A DNA stretch of 41,506 bases, taken from contig UCMT01000050.1 of assembly GCA_900473795.1 (NCBI GenBank), positions 1-41,506 on the forward strand. The letters are read 5' to 3'. The translations under genes were made by a program, and so were the position numbers. Of the stretch, positions 16,054-25,549 are shown piece by piece; position 1 is the first letter of the stretch, and the number at the start of each line of letters is the position of its first letter. Source of the DNA: Hyphomicrobiales bacterium. GTDB lineage: Bacteria; Pseudomonadota; Alphaproteobacteria; Rhizobiales; Rhizobiaceae. A model generated the notes under the pieces. That model was not told where the DNA came from. It saw only the letters and a program-made list of their open reading frames with translations, and did no database searches.

Positions 16054-17175
16054 ATGGTCAACAAACTGAGCAGCAGCGGGCTGAAGCGCCAGGCCATCTT
16101 CTGGGTGCTGTCTCTCGCCGCCTTCATTGCGTTCCTGATGGTGTTCTCGACCATTCTCCTGCCGTTCATCGCCGGCATGGCGCTTGCCTATTTTCTCGAT
16201 CCGGTGGCCGACCGGCTGGAAAAGCTGGGTTTGAGTCGCCTGATGGCGACGATCGTCATTCTCATCAGCTTCATCGTCGTCTTCGCCCTTTCGCTCGTCG
16301 TCATCATTCCGATCGTCTTCACCCAGGCGGCGGACTTCATCCACAAGATGCCGGGCTATATTTCCATGCTGCAGGAATTCGTGACCAGCCCGCATTCCGA
16401 CTGGCTGCCCGACTGGGTGGCGGGACAGATGGATACGATCAAGCAGAACTCCGCCAAGCTGCTCGAACAGGGGGCGAGCTTCCTCGGCACGCTGTTCCAG
16501 CAGATATGGAATTCGGGCATGGCGCTGCTCGACATCATCTCGCTGTTGGTCGTCACCCCGGTCGTCGCCTTCTATCTGCTGCTCGACTGGGACAGGATGG
16601 TCGACAAGGTCGACAGCTGGATCCCGCGCGATCACGTGACTACCGTGCGCCAGATCGCCCGCGACATGAACCTGACGATTGCCGGTTTCGTCCGCGGGCA
16701 GGGATCGCTCTGCATCATTCTCGGGCTGTTCTATGGTATTGCGCTGTCGTTCGCCGGCCTCAATTTCGGCCTGCTGATCGGTTTGTTTGCCGGCATGATC
16801 AGCTTCGTTCCCTATGTCGGCTCGCTGGTCGGCCTCGTGCTTGCCGTCGGCGTGGCGCTCGTCCAGTTCTGGCCGGACTATCTTCACATCGGCATCGTGG
16901 CCGTCATCTTCTTCGTCGGGCAGTTTCTCGAAGGCAATGTCCTTCAGCCGCGGCTGGTCGGCAAAAGCGTCGGCCTGCATCCGGTCTGGCTGATGTTTGC
17001 GCTGCTGGCGTTCGGCGCCCTCTTCGGCTTCGTCGGGCTGCTGGTGGCGGTGCCGTCGGCTGCCGCCATCGGCGTGCTTGTCCGCTTCGGCATCGGGCGT
17101 TACCTTGACAGCACGCTCTATCACGGCCATCGGACCGGCAAGACGACAGCGCCGGAACAGGAACTTCCAGAGTAA
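16054..17175 (+). CDS. AI-2E family transporter (PerM-like membrane protein)
   Basis: A 373-aa inner-membrane protein with about eight membrane segments. The family phrases are present: LLPFIAGMALAYFLDPVADRLEKLGLSR near the N-terminus, LLVVTPVVAFYLLLDWDRM in the middle, and FVPYVGSLVGLVLAV and GNVLQPRLVGKSVGLHPVWLMFALLAFGALFGFVGLLVAVP near the C-terminus. Family members include the AI-2 exporter TqsA and sodium/proton antiporters, so the substrate is open. ATG 16054 is picked as it directly precedes the first hydrophobic stretch. hdaA starts 7 nt after its stop, an arrangement I recall from other alphaproteobacteria. Confidence 0.9.
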   Translation: MVNKLSSSGLKRQAIFWVLSLAAFIAFLMVFSTILLPFIAGMALAYFLDPVADRLEKLGLSRLMATIVILISFIVVFALSLVVIIPIVFTQAADFIHKMPGYISMLQEFVTSPHSDWLPDWVAGQMDTIKQNSAKLLEQGASFLGTLFQQIWNSGMALLDIISLLVVTPVVAFYLLLDWDRMVDKVDSWIPRDHVTTVRQIARDMNLTIAGFVRGQGSLCIILGLFYGIALSFAGLNFGLLIGLFAGMISFVPYVGSLVGLVLAVGVALVQFWPDYLHIGIVAVIFFVGQFLEGNVLQPRLVGKSVGLHPVWLMFALLAFGALFGFVGLLVAVPSAAAIGVLVRFGIGRYLDSTLYHGHRTGKTTAPEQELPE

Positions 17176-17182
17176 ACAGCGT

Positions 17183-17869
17183 ATGGTCCGCAAGTTCGAA
17201 CAACTGCCGCTCGTTTTCCAGCACGCGCCTCAGACGGGTCGTGACGATCTTCTCGTTTCGGAACGGCTGAAGGCAGCCGTCTCCATGATCGACAGCTGGC
17301 CGCGCTGGCCGTCGCCCGTCGTCATCCTGGCCGGACCCGTCGGCTCGGGAAAATCGCATCTGGCCGCCATCTGGCGGGAAACGAGCGGCGCCGTCGCCAT
17401 TCATCCGGCAGCGGGCAGCGATGCGGTTGACGTCACGGCGAAAACGCCCGTCCTGTTCGAGGACGCCGACCGGCAGGGTTTTGACGACCGGGCCCTTTTT
17501 CACGTCATCAACAGCGTGCGCGAAAACGGCAGCAGCCTGCTGATCACCAGCCGCCTTTGGCCGATGTCCTGGCCGGTCGAGCTTGCCGACCTGCGCTCGC
17601 GCCTGAAGGCAGCGACCGTGGTCGAGATCGGCGAGCCGGACGACGAACTGCTGGCCCAGGTCCTGGTCAAGCTGCTGTCCGACCGCCAGCTTGCCATCGA
17701 CGACCGCCTGATCGGCTACATCGTGGCGCGCATGGAGCGTTCGCTCGAATCCGCCCAGACGATCGTCGAGCGGCTGGACCATCTGGCGCTGGCGCGCGGC
17801 ACGCGCATCAACAGGGCGCTGGCGTCGGAAGTGCTCAACACTGTTGGAACGGCACGCGAAATCGATTGA
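17183..17869 (+). CDS. hdaA: DnaA inactivator HdaA (Hda-like regulator of replication initiation)
   Basis: A 228-aa DnaA-domain-III-like AAA+ protein without the DNA-binding domain IV. It starts with the QLPLVFQHAP stretch, in which the QLPL(x)F peptide docks to the beta sliding clamp. Walker A is GPVGSGKSHLA; LFEDADR is the Walker B region; LLITSRLWPMSWPVELADLRSRL follows the pattern of DnaA (sensor I and box VII region). With the clamp it stimulates ATP hydrolysis by DnaA after initiation, preventing over-replication; this is established for Caulobacter HdaA and E. coli Hda. Start ATG 17183, 7 nt after the transporter stop. Confidence 0.9.
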   Translation: MVRKFEQLPLVFQHAPQTGRDDLLVSERLKAAVSMIDSWPRWPSPVVILAGPVGSGKSHLAAIWRETSGAVAIHPAAGSDAVDVTAKTPVLFEDADRQGFDDRALFHVINSVRENGSSLLITSRLWPMSWPVELADLRSRLKAATVVEIGEPDDELLAQVLVKLLSDRQLAIDDRLIGYIVARMERSLESAQTIVERLDHLALARGTRINRALASEVLNTVGTAREID

Positions 17870-17887
17870 CTGTCACAGTTCCGTCGT
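17870..17887 (+). promoter_or_regulatory. Candidate Pho box upstream of ppk
   Basis: CTGTCAC, 4-nt spacer AGTT, then CCGTCGT: two heptamers in the 11-nt phasing of a PhoB site, about 13 of 18 positions agreeing with the CTGTCAT direct-repeat consensus. It starts right after the hdaA stop and ends 47 nt before the ppk ATG. PhoB control of ppk is known in enterics; here it is inferred from the motif alone. Confidence 0.45.
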
Positions 17888-17934
17888 CAAACTGGGCTAA
17901 CTGCTGGAAGAAAATCAGGAAATAGGCCGGGACA

Positions 17935-20121
17935 ATGGACACCTTGACATCTGCGACCACTGCCAGCGAACCGGTGGCCGACACCATCGACCTCATGAAC
18001 AGCCCGGAACGCTTCATCAACCGCGAATTCTCCTGGCTTCAGTTCAACCGCCGGGTCCTGGAGGAGACGCTGAACACGGCGCATCCGTTGCTTGAGCGCG
18101 TGCGCTTCCTTTCGATTTCCGCCGCCAACCTCGACGAGTTCTTCATGGTCCGCGTAGCCGGTCTCGAAGGCCAGGTTCGCCAGGGCGTGCTGGTGCGCAG
18201 CCCCGATGGCAAGACGCCTGTCGAGCAGCTGGAAGACATCCTCAAGGAAATCGACAACCTGCAGATGGAGCAGCAGGCCTCGCTGGCCGTGCTGCAGCAG
18301 TATCTCGCCAAGGAGGACATTCTGATTGTCCGCCCGGTGTCGCTGTCCGTGCAGGACCGGGCATGGCTGGCGAACGAATTCGAGCAATCGATCTTTCCGG
18401 TGCTGACGCCGCTTTCGATCGATCCGGCGCATCCGTTCCCGTTCATCCCGAACCTCGGTTTCACCATGGGCCTGCAGCTCGTCAGCAAGCGAGGCCGCGA
18501 GCCGATGACGGCGCTTCTTCGCTTGCCGGTCGCGCTCGACCGGTTCATCCGCTTGCCGGATGCCAAGTCGGTGATCCGCTATATCACGCTGGAAGATGCC
18601 GTCAGCCTGTTCATCGAGCGGCTGTTCCCCGGCTATGAAGTGAAGGGCTCAGGCACCTTCCGCATCATCAGAGACAGCGATATCGAAGTCGAGGAAGAAG
18701 CCGAGGATCTTGTCCGCTTCTTCGAGACGGCGCTGAAGCGCCGCCGCCGCGGATCGGTGATCCGTATCGAGATCGATTCGGAAATGCCGCTGGAACTGCG
18801 CCATTTCGTCGTCGGCGAGCTCGGCGTCGCGGAAAACCGCGTCGCCGTCCTGCCGGGTCTGCTGGCCCTCAACACGCTCTCCGAGATCACCAAGGCGCCG
18901 CGCGACGATTTGCGCTTCGAGCCGTACAATGCGCGATTTCCCGAACGCGTCCGCGAACACGCCGGAGACTGCCTCGCCGCCATCCGCGAAAAGGACATGG
19001 TCGTCCACCACCCCTATGAGAGCTTCGACGTGGTGGTCCAGTTTCTGCTCCAGGCTGCGCGCGATCCTGACGTTCTGGCGATAAAGCAGACGCTTTATCG
19101 GACCTCGAACGACAGCCCGATCGTGCGCGCGCTGATCGACGCTGCCGAAGCCGGCAAGTCGGTGACGGCGCTGGTCGAGCTCAAGGCGCGTTTCGACGAG
19201 GAAGCCAATATCCGCTGGGCGCGCGACCTCGAACGTGCCGGCGTGCAGGTGGTATTCGGCTTCATCGAACTGAAGACGCATGCGAAGATGTCGATGGTGG
19301 TGCGCCGCGAGGAAGGCAAGCTCAGGACCTATTGCCATCTCGGCACCGGCAACTATCATCCGGTGACGGCGAAAATCTATACCGACCTGTCCTTCTTCAC
19401 CTGCAATCCGAAGATTGCCCATGACATGGCCAATATCTTCAACTTCATCACCGGCTATGGCGAGCCAGAGGCCGGCATGAAGCTCGCCTTTTCGCCGCAC
19501 ACGTTGCGGCCACGCATCCTGCAGCATATCGCCGAGGAGGTTGCGCATGCCGAGGCCGGTGGTCCGGCCGCGATCTGGATGAAATTGAACTCGCTGGTGG
19601 ATCCGGAGATCATCGACGCGCTCTACCGCGCAAGCAAGGCCGGCGTCGAGATCGACCTGGTCGTGCGCGGCATCTGCTGTCTGCGGCCGCAGGTGCCGGG
19701 GCTGTCCGACAATATCCGCGTCAAATCGATCGTCGGGCGCTTCCTTGAGCATTCGCGCATCTTCTGCTTCGGCAATGGCCATGGGCTTCCCTCCGAGCAT
19801 GCGCTCGTCTATATCGGGTCGGCGGACATGATGCCGCGCAATCTGGACCGGCGGGTGGAGACCCTTGTGCCTCTCATCAACCGGACTGTGCATGAACAGG
19901 TGCTGTCGCAGATCATGCTGGGCAATCTTATCGATAACCAGCAGAGCTACGAGATCCTTCCGGACGGAACGTCGCGGCGCATGGAAGTCGCCCGCGATTC
20001 AGAGCCGTTCAATGCTCAGGTCTATTTCATGACCAACCCCAGCCTGTCCGGGCGGGGAGAGGCCTTGAAATCCAGCACCCCGAAGGTCATTGCCGGCTGG
20101 GACAGCGGCCGCAGAAGATAA
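17935..20121 (+). CDS. ppk: Polyphosphate kinase 1
   Basis: A 728-aa membrane-associated enzyme that polymerises the gamma-phosphate of ATP into polyphosphate, reversibly. The four PPK1 domains are recognisable: N-terminal [18 protein letters not shown], head domain, and the two phospholipase D-like C-terminal domains. The catalytic His is His449 in KTHAKM and the second conserved His is His468 in [11 protein letters not shown]; the 19-residue spacing matches E. coli His435/His454. Length is slightly above E. coli PPK1 (688 aa). ppx follows 12 nt later, so synthesis and breakdown of polyphosphate are co-transcribed; a candidate Pho box lies upstream. Confidence 0.97.
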   Translation: MDTLTSATTASEPVADTIDLMNSPERFINREFSWLQFNRRVLEETLNTAHPLLERVRFLSISAANLDEFFMVRVAGLEGQVRQGVLVRSPDGKTPVEQLEDILKEIDNLQMEQQASLAVLQQYLAKEDILIVRPVSLSVQDRAWLANEFEQSIFPVLTPLSIDPAHPFPFIPNLGFTMGLQLVSKRGREPMTALLRLPVALDRFIRLPDAKSVIRYITLEDAVSLFIERLFPGYEVKGSGTFRIIRDSDIEVEEEAEDLVRFFETALKRRRRGSVIRIEIDSEMPLELRHFVVGELGVAENRVAVLPGLLALNTLSEITKAPRDDLRFEPYNARFPERVREHAGDCLAAIREKDMVVHHPYESFDVVVQFLLQAARDPDVLAIKQTLYRTSNDSPIVRALIDAAEAGKSVTALVELKARFDEEANIRWARDLERAGVQVVFGFIELKTHAKMSMVVRREEGKLRTYCHLGTGNYHPVTAKIYTDLSFFTCNPKIAHDMANIFNFITGYGEPEAGMKLAFSPHTLRPRILQHIAEEVAHAEAGGPAAIWMKLNSLVDPEIIDALYRASKAGVEIDLVVRGICCLRPQVPGLSDNIRVKSIVGRFLEHSRIFCFGNGHGLPSEHALVYIGSADMMPRNLDRRVETLVPLINRTVHEQVLSQIMLGNLIDNQQSYEILPDGTSRRMEVARDSEPFNAQVYFMTNPSLSGRGEALKSSTPKVIAGWDSGRRR

Positions 20122-20133
20122 AACTGGATTTGC

Positions 20134-21654
20134 ATGGTAGAATCTGAAGCCCAGGGGCGTCTGCCTGGAATTGCCCCGGTCTCCGTCGTGGATATCGGGT
20201 CGAACTCGATTCGACTGGTGATCTATGAGGGGCTGAGCCGCTCCCCCGCCGTGTTGTTCAACGAAAAGGTCATGTGCGGTCTCGGCAAGGGCATCGACGC
20301 GACCGGACGCATGGACGCCGAAAGCGTCGAGCGGGCGCTGAAGGCGCTGCACCGCTTCAGGGCACTGTCGACGCAGGCGCGCGCCTCGACTGTCTTCGTG
20401 CTGGCCACGGCCGCTGCCCGCGATGCCTCCAACGGCCCGGATTTCATCCGCCGGGCGGAGATCATTCTCGGCCAGAAGGTCCGCGTGCTGACCGGCGAGG
20501 AGGAAGCCTATTTCTCCGCGATGGGCATCATCAGCGGCTACCACGACCCGGACGGCATTGTCGGCGATCTCGGCGGCGGTTCGCTCGAGCTTGTCGATGT
20601 CGTCGGCACCAAGGTCGGCAAGGGCATCACCCTGCCGCTCGGTGGCATCCGCCTGTCGGAACATGCCGAAGGGTCGATCGTCAAGGCGCGCAGCCATGTG
20701 CGCCGCTACATGAAAGGCGCGCAGGTGCTGCAGAACGTGGCCGGCCGCACCTTCTACGCCGTCGGCGGCACCTGGCGGTCGATCGCCAAGCTGCATATGG
20801 AGATGCGCAACTATCCGCTGCACATGATGCAGGGCTATGAGATTTCCTATGAGGAAGCCATTGCCTTCCTGCCCGAGGTGATCGAGCCGAAGGACACCAA
20901 GTCCCCCGCCTATGCGAGCATCTCGAAGACCCGCCGCGCACTCCTGCCCTTCGGCGCCATTGCCATGCAGGAAGCGATCGTCCAGATGAAGCCGGCACGC
21001 ATCTCGTTTTCAGCGCTCGGCGTTCGCGAGGGCTACCTGTTTTCGCTGCTGTCGGAAACCGTGCGCGCCCATGATCCGCTGCTGACGGCGGCCCGCGAAA
21101 TTGCCATCCTGCGTGCCCGCTCGCCCGAGCATGCCCGCGAGCTCTCCGATTGGAGCGGCAAGATGGTGCCGCATTTCGGCATCACCGAGACCGAGGAGGA
21201 GGCGCGCTACCGCCAGGCGGCCTGTCTGCTTGCCGATATCAGCTGGCGCGCCCATCCGGATTATCGTGGCCTGCAGGCGCTCAACATCATCGCCCACAGC
21301 ACCTTTTCCGGCATCACCCATGCCGGCCGCGCCTATATCGCCCTTGCCAACTACTATCGTTTCGAGGGCCTGAACGACGACGGCGCCACCGAGCCGCTCG
21401 CTGCGATCGCCACGCCGCGCCTGCTGGAACTCGCCAAGCTGCTCGGTGGCCTGCTGAGAGTCGTCTATCTGTTGTCCGCCTCGATGCCGGGCATCGTCCG
21501 CAATCTCGATATCCGCCGTTCCCCCACGCCGGACCTCGACCTCGAATTCGTCGTGCCCTCCGCCTATTCGGAATTCACCGGCGAACGCCTCGACGGCCGG
21601 CTGCAGCAGCTTGCCAAGCTGACGGGCAAGCGGATCGCGTTCCGGTTTGAGTAG
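20134..21654 (+). CDS. ppx: Exopolyphosphatase Ppx/GppA family
   Basis: A 506-aa ASKHA-fold phosphatase that removes terminal phosphate from polyphosphate (and in related proteins pppGpp). Phosphate-binding phrases are VVDIGSNSIRLVIYEG and VGDLGGGSLELVDV; the catalytic Glu phrase is VLTGEEEAYFSAMG; a C-terminal HD-like helical domain follows (ITHAGRAYIALANYYRFEG). The length matches alphaproteobacterial Ppx, which carries the C-terminal extension. Directly behind ppk. Confidence 0.95.
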   Translation: MVESEAQGRLPGIAPVSVVDIGSNSIRLVIYEGLSRSPAVLFNEKVMCGLGKGIDATGRMDAESVERALKALHRFRALSTQARASTVFVLATAAARDASNGPDFIRRAEIILGQKVRVLTGEEEAYFSAMGIISGYHDPDGIVGDLGGGSLELVDVVGTKVGKGITLPLGGIRLSEHAEGSIVKARSHVRRYMKGAQVLQNVAGRTFYAVGGTWRSIAKLHMEMRNYPLHMMQGYEISYEEAIAFLPEVIEPKDTKSPAYASISKTRRALLPFGAIAMQEAIVQMKPARISFSALGVREGYLFSLLSETVRAHDPLLTAAREIAILRARSPEHARELSDWSGKMVPHFGITETEEEARYRQAACLLADISWRAHPDYRGLQALNIIAHSTFSGITHAGRAYIALANYYRFEGLNDDGATEPLAAIATPRLLELAKLLGGLLRVVYLLSASMPGIVRNLDIRRSPTPDLDLEFVVPSAYSEFTGERLDGRLQQLAKLTGKRIAFRFE

Positions 21655-21861
21655 GGATGGGTTCCCGTTTTAGGATAAGCGGCTTTCTGGCTGGCGACGG
21701 CCTAAATCCGCAGATTGCTGCGGTATTGCTTGGTCGTACCTCGCCGTTTTGTGAAGGGCATCCGACGAATATCGCCTGTTTCGTTGCAAAACGGACGACC
21801 GGATATATAGTTCGCCCGGCCGAGCGGCGGATGTGCCGATCTATTGAAACAGGATGTCAGA

Positions 21862-22923
21862 ATGGCGGTATTGACCTACAGAAATCTTGGCGGCGGGGTC
21901 GATATGTCCCTTGCCGACGATATCGGCAGCCTCTTCGACTACGCCAACTTTAACTGGAGTTCTACCGCGATCGTTTTCTACGACGATTTGGAGAACTACG
22001 CGTATTTCGCTGGCAGGAGCCTGTCCGTGGAAACCAGCCACGGCAGTTTCAAAGATATTACCGGCGGTGCCGTCACGGGCCTCACGCTCGTTCAGGATAA
22101 CGTCGTTTTGCTCCGGGTCACCGGGGCCAACATGTCGGCGACTAGGATAGCCGATTCGATCCAGACGAATGATGGTGCGAGTTTCCTCTCGCTGATACTC
22201 GCCGGCAACGATACCGTCAACGGGACACGTTACGCGGACGGATTGCTAGGGCTGGCGGGAAACGACACGCTGAACGGCAATGGCGGCAACGATGTACTCG
22301 CTGGCGGCGCCGGGGCTGATGAACTGGTGGGCGGCACCGGCGCGGATACAGCAACCTACACGCTCGCAACGACCGGTGTGACGGTGAACCTCGCCAAGCC
22401 ATCGATCAACACCGGCGAGGCCAAGGGCGATACCTATGCCTCCGTCGAATCTCTGATCGGCACCAACTATGCCGACAGACTGTACGGCGATGCGGGCGGT
22501 AACGGAATTGCCGGCGGTTTCGGCAACGACCGGATCGCTGGCGGCTCGGGTGGTGATGTAATGGTTGGCGAGTTCGGTGCCGACGATCTCTATGGCGGCA
22601 GCGGGGCGGACATATTCCGCTTCAACGATCTCTGGGAATCGACCGTGGCCGCAGCCGGCCGCGACACGATCTTCGATTTCTCCGGGGCTGATGGCGACAG
22701 GATCGACCTGCGCTTCATCGACGCGCGCTACGGCACCCCTGATAATCAAGCGTTCGCCTTCATCGGTACCGCCGGCTTTCACGGCAAGGCGGGTGAACTG
22801 CGCTACGAGAAGAAAGCCTCCGACACCTATATCTACGCGGATGTGAACGGTGACGGGAAGGCCGACTTCTCCATCCATCTCGATGATGCGGTGACCTTGA
22901 GCAAGGCCGATTTCCTGCTCTGA
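21862..22923 (+). CDS. RTX-repeat calcium-binding protein, likely type I secretion substrate
   Basis: A 353-aa acidic protein without a signal peptide. The first ~110 residues are a domain I do not recognise; then come glycine/aspartate nonapeptides of RTX type (LAGNDTLNG, NGGNDVLAG, GAGADELVG, FGNDRIAGG, FGADDLYGG, GSGADIFRF), interrupted by a spacer TGVTVNLA...GDTYASVESLIGTNYADRL. The C-terminus (RDTIFDFSGADGDRIDLR ... LSKADFLL) is of the serralysin M10_C style used as an uncleaved type I export signal. ATG 21862 has AGGA upstream; TTG 21844 is an alternative. No type I exporter genes are nearby. Function unknown; possibly a surface or secreted protein. Confidence 0.85.
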   Translation: MAVLTYRNLGGGVDMSLADDIGSLFDYANFNWSSTAIVFYDDLENYAYFAGRSLSVETSHGSFKDITGGAVTGLTLVQDNVVLLRVTGANMSATRIADSIQTNDGASFLSLILAGNDTVNGTRYADGLLGLAGNDTLNGNGGNDVLAGGAGADELVGGTGADTATYTLATTGVTVNLAKPSINTGEAKGDTYASVESLIGTNYADRLYGDAGGNGIAGGFGNDRIAGGSGGDVMVGEFGADDLYGGSGADIFRFNDLWESTVAAAGRDTIFDFSGADGDRIDLRFIDARYGTPDNQAFAFIGTAGFHGKAGELRYEKKASDTYIYADVNGDGKADFSIHLDDAVTLSKADFLL

Positions 22924-22946
22924 CCCCCGGTCGCACAATCGAAAGG

Positions 22947-22966
22947 CCCGTAATTCACGTTACGGG
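22947..22966. terminator. Short stem-loop after the RTX gene
   Basis: Arms CCCGTAA and TTACGGG pair perfectly around TTCACG, 24 nt downstream of the RTX stop. No T-run follows on the plus strand, so a terminator role is uncertain. Confidence 0.35.
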
Positions 22967-23039
22967 GCGATCGCGCGGGGCCGACATTCCGCCATCGACG
23001 CCTGGATGAAGCTTTGGTGACGGCGCTATGGCCGGCCCG

Positions 23040-24110
23040 TCATTCGGCGGGAATCCGCAGATCGAACGTCTCGGCGACGGCGGCGACCTTGGCCTGTGAT
23101 TTCAGCGCCATGACCCCGAGCGTCTGGCCGCGGCCCTTGACGGCGTGGGTGCCCAGATCCTCGATCGCGATCGGTTGCGGAAGCTTGATCCGTTCGGCAA
23201 GCTCAGCCGAGATCAGCACCGGCCTGTTCAGCGTCTTGCACAGCGATTCCAGCCGCGCCGTCGTGTTCACGGTGTCGCCGAAATAGGCGATCTTGTGGTG
23301 GTGCACGCCGATCTCCGCCGTGATGATCGATCCGCCATGAAGCGCGGCCCGCAGCCGCGGCACCTGGCCGAAGCGCTTGCGCCAGGCTTCCGCATCGGCT
23401 TCGATATCGTCAAGGATATCGAAGATGCAGCGAACGCAGCGCGCATGTTTCACGCCTTTTTCCAGCGGCCATGTGACGATCGCGGCATCGCCGACATAGT
23501 CGTCGATCGCCCCCTTGTGACGCCGGACCGGCTCCGCAAAGGCCGGAAACAGGGCCTTCAGAAACTGCTGCGCGCGCAGGTCGCCGTGCTTTTCGGCAAA
23601 GGATGTCGAATCGGCGAGATCGATGAACAGGAAGACGCGCTCTTCCTTCACCGGTGTGCGGTAGCGGCTGATCAGCATGCTGGTGAAGACATCATGGCCG
23701 AGCAGGTCGCGAACGCGCAGAATGAACACGATCAGGGCGCAGACGGCGAGCGCGTAGAGAAATACATCGAACGGCATGACGATGATGTCGGTCAGCGCCT
23801 TGGGCTTGATGAAGCCCAGCCCCCACATCAACACGGCCGCCGACGCATAACCGATGCTCATCACGACTTCGTAGATGACCAGCGCCGAAACGATGAAGAG
23901 GGGGGTCGGAAGCCGCTCGATCCGCCGGCTCAGCGGGCGAAACAGCAGCCGTCGCTCGAAGGCGATCAGCGGCACGCCCATGAAGACAGCAAAGATCGCG
24001 CCGATGATCACCGGTTCGCCGGGATACACGACAAGGCCGTAGAGCACGCCGCTCAACGCCATGCCGAGCGTGATCATCAGCCAATTCTCTGTGGGAGATA
24101 TTTCTCTCAT
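23040..24110 (-). CDS. Membrane-bound class III adenylate/guanylate cyclase
   Basis: A 356-aa protein: about four or five membrane segments in residues ~10-150, then a class III cyclase domain from ~165. Metal-binding aspartates are in FLFIDLADSTSFAE and YVGDAAIVTW; the transition-state Asn/Arg segment is GDTVNTTARLESL, so the catalytic residues look complete. Substrate-specifying residues could not be assigned with confidence, so cAMP or cGMP remains open; cAMP is usual in rhizobia, which carry many such cyclases. It converges on the RTX gene. The membrane part may sense an envelope signal. Confidence 0.88.
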   Translation of the reverse strand: MREISPTENWLMITLGMALSGVLYGLVVYPGEPVIIGAIFAVFMGVPLIAFERRLLFRPLSRRIERLPTPLFIVSALVIYEVVMSIGYASAAVLMWGLGFIKPKALTDIIVMPFDVFLYALAVCALIVFILRVRDLLGHDVFTSMLISRYRTPVKEERVFLFIDLADSTSFAEKHGDLRAQQFLKALFPAFAEPVRRHKGAIDDYVGDAAIVTWPLEKGVKHARCVRCIFDILDDIEADAEAWRKRFGQVPRLRAALHGGSIITAEIGVHHHKIAYFGDTVNTTARLESLCKTLNRPVLISAELAERIKLPQPIAIEDLGTHAVKGRGQTLGVMALKSQAKVAAVAETFDLRIPAE

Positions 24111-24248
24111 GACACCCGGTTCACCGTGGCAATGGACGGCATTGTTCCACTTGCAGGCGTGGGGTCAAGCGATTTCGCGTGACCGTATTGTCGCAGCTGC
24201 GTTCATGCGCAGTTCGGCCCGGATGACGCCTAGGTCGTCGACAGCGCA

Positions 24249-24310
24249 CTTCCTGCCGACAGGAAGCTTGTCGACAAGATCATCAAGGGTGCCAGGATGC
24301 ACCCTTGATG
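24249..24310. repeat. Row of three palindromes downstream of rnd
   Basis: Three inverted repeats in 62 bp: CTTCCTG-ccga-CAGGAAG (24249-24266), the 12-bp palindrome CTTGTCGACAAG (24267-24278), and CATCAAGGGTGC / GCACCCTTGATG with a 6-nt loop (24281-24310), all perfect. The last starts 9 nt after the rnd stop (minus strand). It could end or protect the rnd message; there is no T-run. The remaining bases of the 24111-24319 gap show nothing I can name. Confidence 0.6.
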
Positions 24311-24319
24311 CCGGATGGC

Positions 24320-25465
24320 TCAAAGCTCGACGGCCTCGATCTTGCGGTCGACGAAGCGCAGCGCGACTTCGCCGTTGATCAGCTTCAGCGCAGTGTCGCC
24401 GAACAGTTCGCGGCGCCAGCCCTTCAGGGCGCCGACATCGGCCTTCGGGCCTTCCGAGGCGATGCGCTCCAGATCGTCGGAATTGGCGATGATCTTGGCA
24501 GCGACGCCTTGCTTTTCCGCGATCAGCTTGAGCAGAACCTTGAGCATTTCGCTGGCGGCGGCAGCACCTTCCGGCGACTGGTTCTGGCGCGGCAGCTTCG
24601 GCATTTCCGATTTCGGCAGTTCGAGGGCCGCATTGACGGCCTCGAGGATCGCCGTTCCGGCTGCGGAGCGCTCCCAGCCCTTGGGGATGGTGCGCAGGCG
24701 CGACAGCGCTTCCACGTCCTTGGGCTGCTGCTGGGCGATCTCGTAGAGGCCGTCATCCTTGAGGATACGGCCGCGCGGGACGTTGCGGCTGCGCGCCTCA
24801 CGCTCGCGCCAGGCGGCGACCTTTTGCAGAACGGCCAGTTCCTGCGGCTTCTTCAGCCGCATCTTCAGCCGCTGCCAGGCGTCGTCCGGGTGGATGTCGT
24901 AGGTTTCCTTGGCCTCGAGGATTGCCATCTCCTCCGTCAGCCACAGCGAGCGGCCTTCGCGTTCGAGCTCTTCCTTCAGGTGCAGGTAGACCTCGCGCAG
25001 ATGGGTGACGTCGGCCAGCGCATAGTCGAGCTGCTTGTCCGACAGCGGCCGGCGGCTCCAGTCGGTGAAGCGCGAGGACTTGTCGATGTGCACGCCCTTG
25101 ATGCGGCTGACGAGCTGGTCGTAGGAAACGCTGTCGCCAAAGCCGCAGACCATGGCGGCAACCTGCGTATCGAAGATCGGATGCGGGATCAGCTTGCCGA
25201 GATTGTAGATGATTTCGATGTCCTGGCGCGCGGCGTGGAACACCTTGACCACATTGGTATTGGCCATCAGTTCGAAGAAGGGCGCAAGGTCGATATCCTT
25301 CACCATCGGATCGACGATGACGGCCATGTCCGGACCTGCCATCTGGATCAGGCACAGTTGCGGCCAGAAGGTCGTTTCGCGGAGAAATTCCGTGTCGATT
25401 GTAATATACTGCCCCTCGGCCAGCTTTTCGCAGGCGGCGGCGAGTTCGGCGGTTGTCTCGATCAT
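24320..25465 (-). CDS. rnd: Ribonuclease D
   Basis: A 381-aa 3'-5' exoribonuclease that trims tRNA precursors. The DEDDy exonuclease motifs are visible: Exo I ITIDTEFLRE, Exo II KVFHAARQDIEIIYNLG, Exo III LDYALADVTHL with the Tyr and Asp. A first HRDC domain follows (LAVLQKVAAWREREARSRNVPRGRIL) and a second helical region toward the C-terminus. ATG 25465 is chosen; TTG 25468 is one codon earlier. Length agrees with E. coli RNase D (375 aa). Downstream sits the palindrome row. Confidence 0.96.
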   Translation of the reverse strand: MIETTAELAAACEKLAEGQYITIDTEFLRETTFWPQLCLIQMAGPDMAVIVDPMVKDIDLAPFFELMANTNVVKVFHAARQDIEIIYNLGKLIPHPIFDTQVAAMVCGFGDSVSYDQLVSRIKGVHIDKSSRFTDWSRRPLSDKQLDYALADVTHLREVYLHLKEELEREGRSLWLTEEMAILEAKETYDIHPDDAWQRLKMRLKKPQELAVLQKVAAWREREARSRNVPRGRILKDDGLYEIAQQQPKDVEALSRLRTIPKGWERSAAGTAILEAVNAALELPKSEMPKLPRQNQSPEGAAAASEMLKVLLKLIAEKQGVAAKIIANSDDLERIASEGPKADVGALKGWRRELFGDTALKLINGEVALRFVDRKIEAVEL

Positions 25466-25549
25466 CAAACTTCAATCACTATGGCGGAAATGCGGCGTTA
25501 AACTCATCCGATGTATCCCTTCACGCTATCCGTCACAATGGCAAAAAGC

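Noticed and set aside
18649..19893. A 414-codon frame antisense to ppk
   Set aside because: ppk catalytic motifs prove the plus-strand reading; the antisense product resembles nothing.
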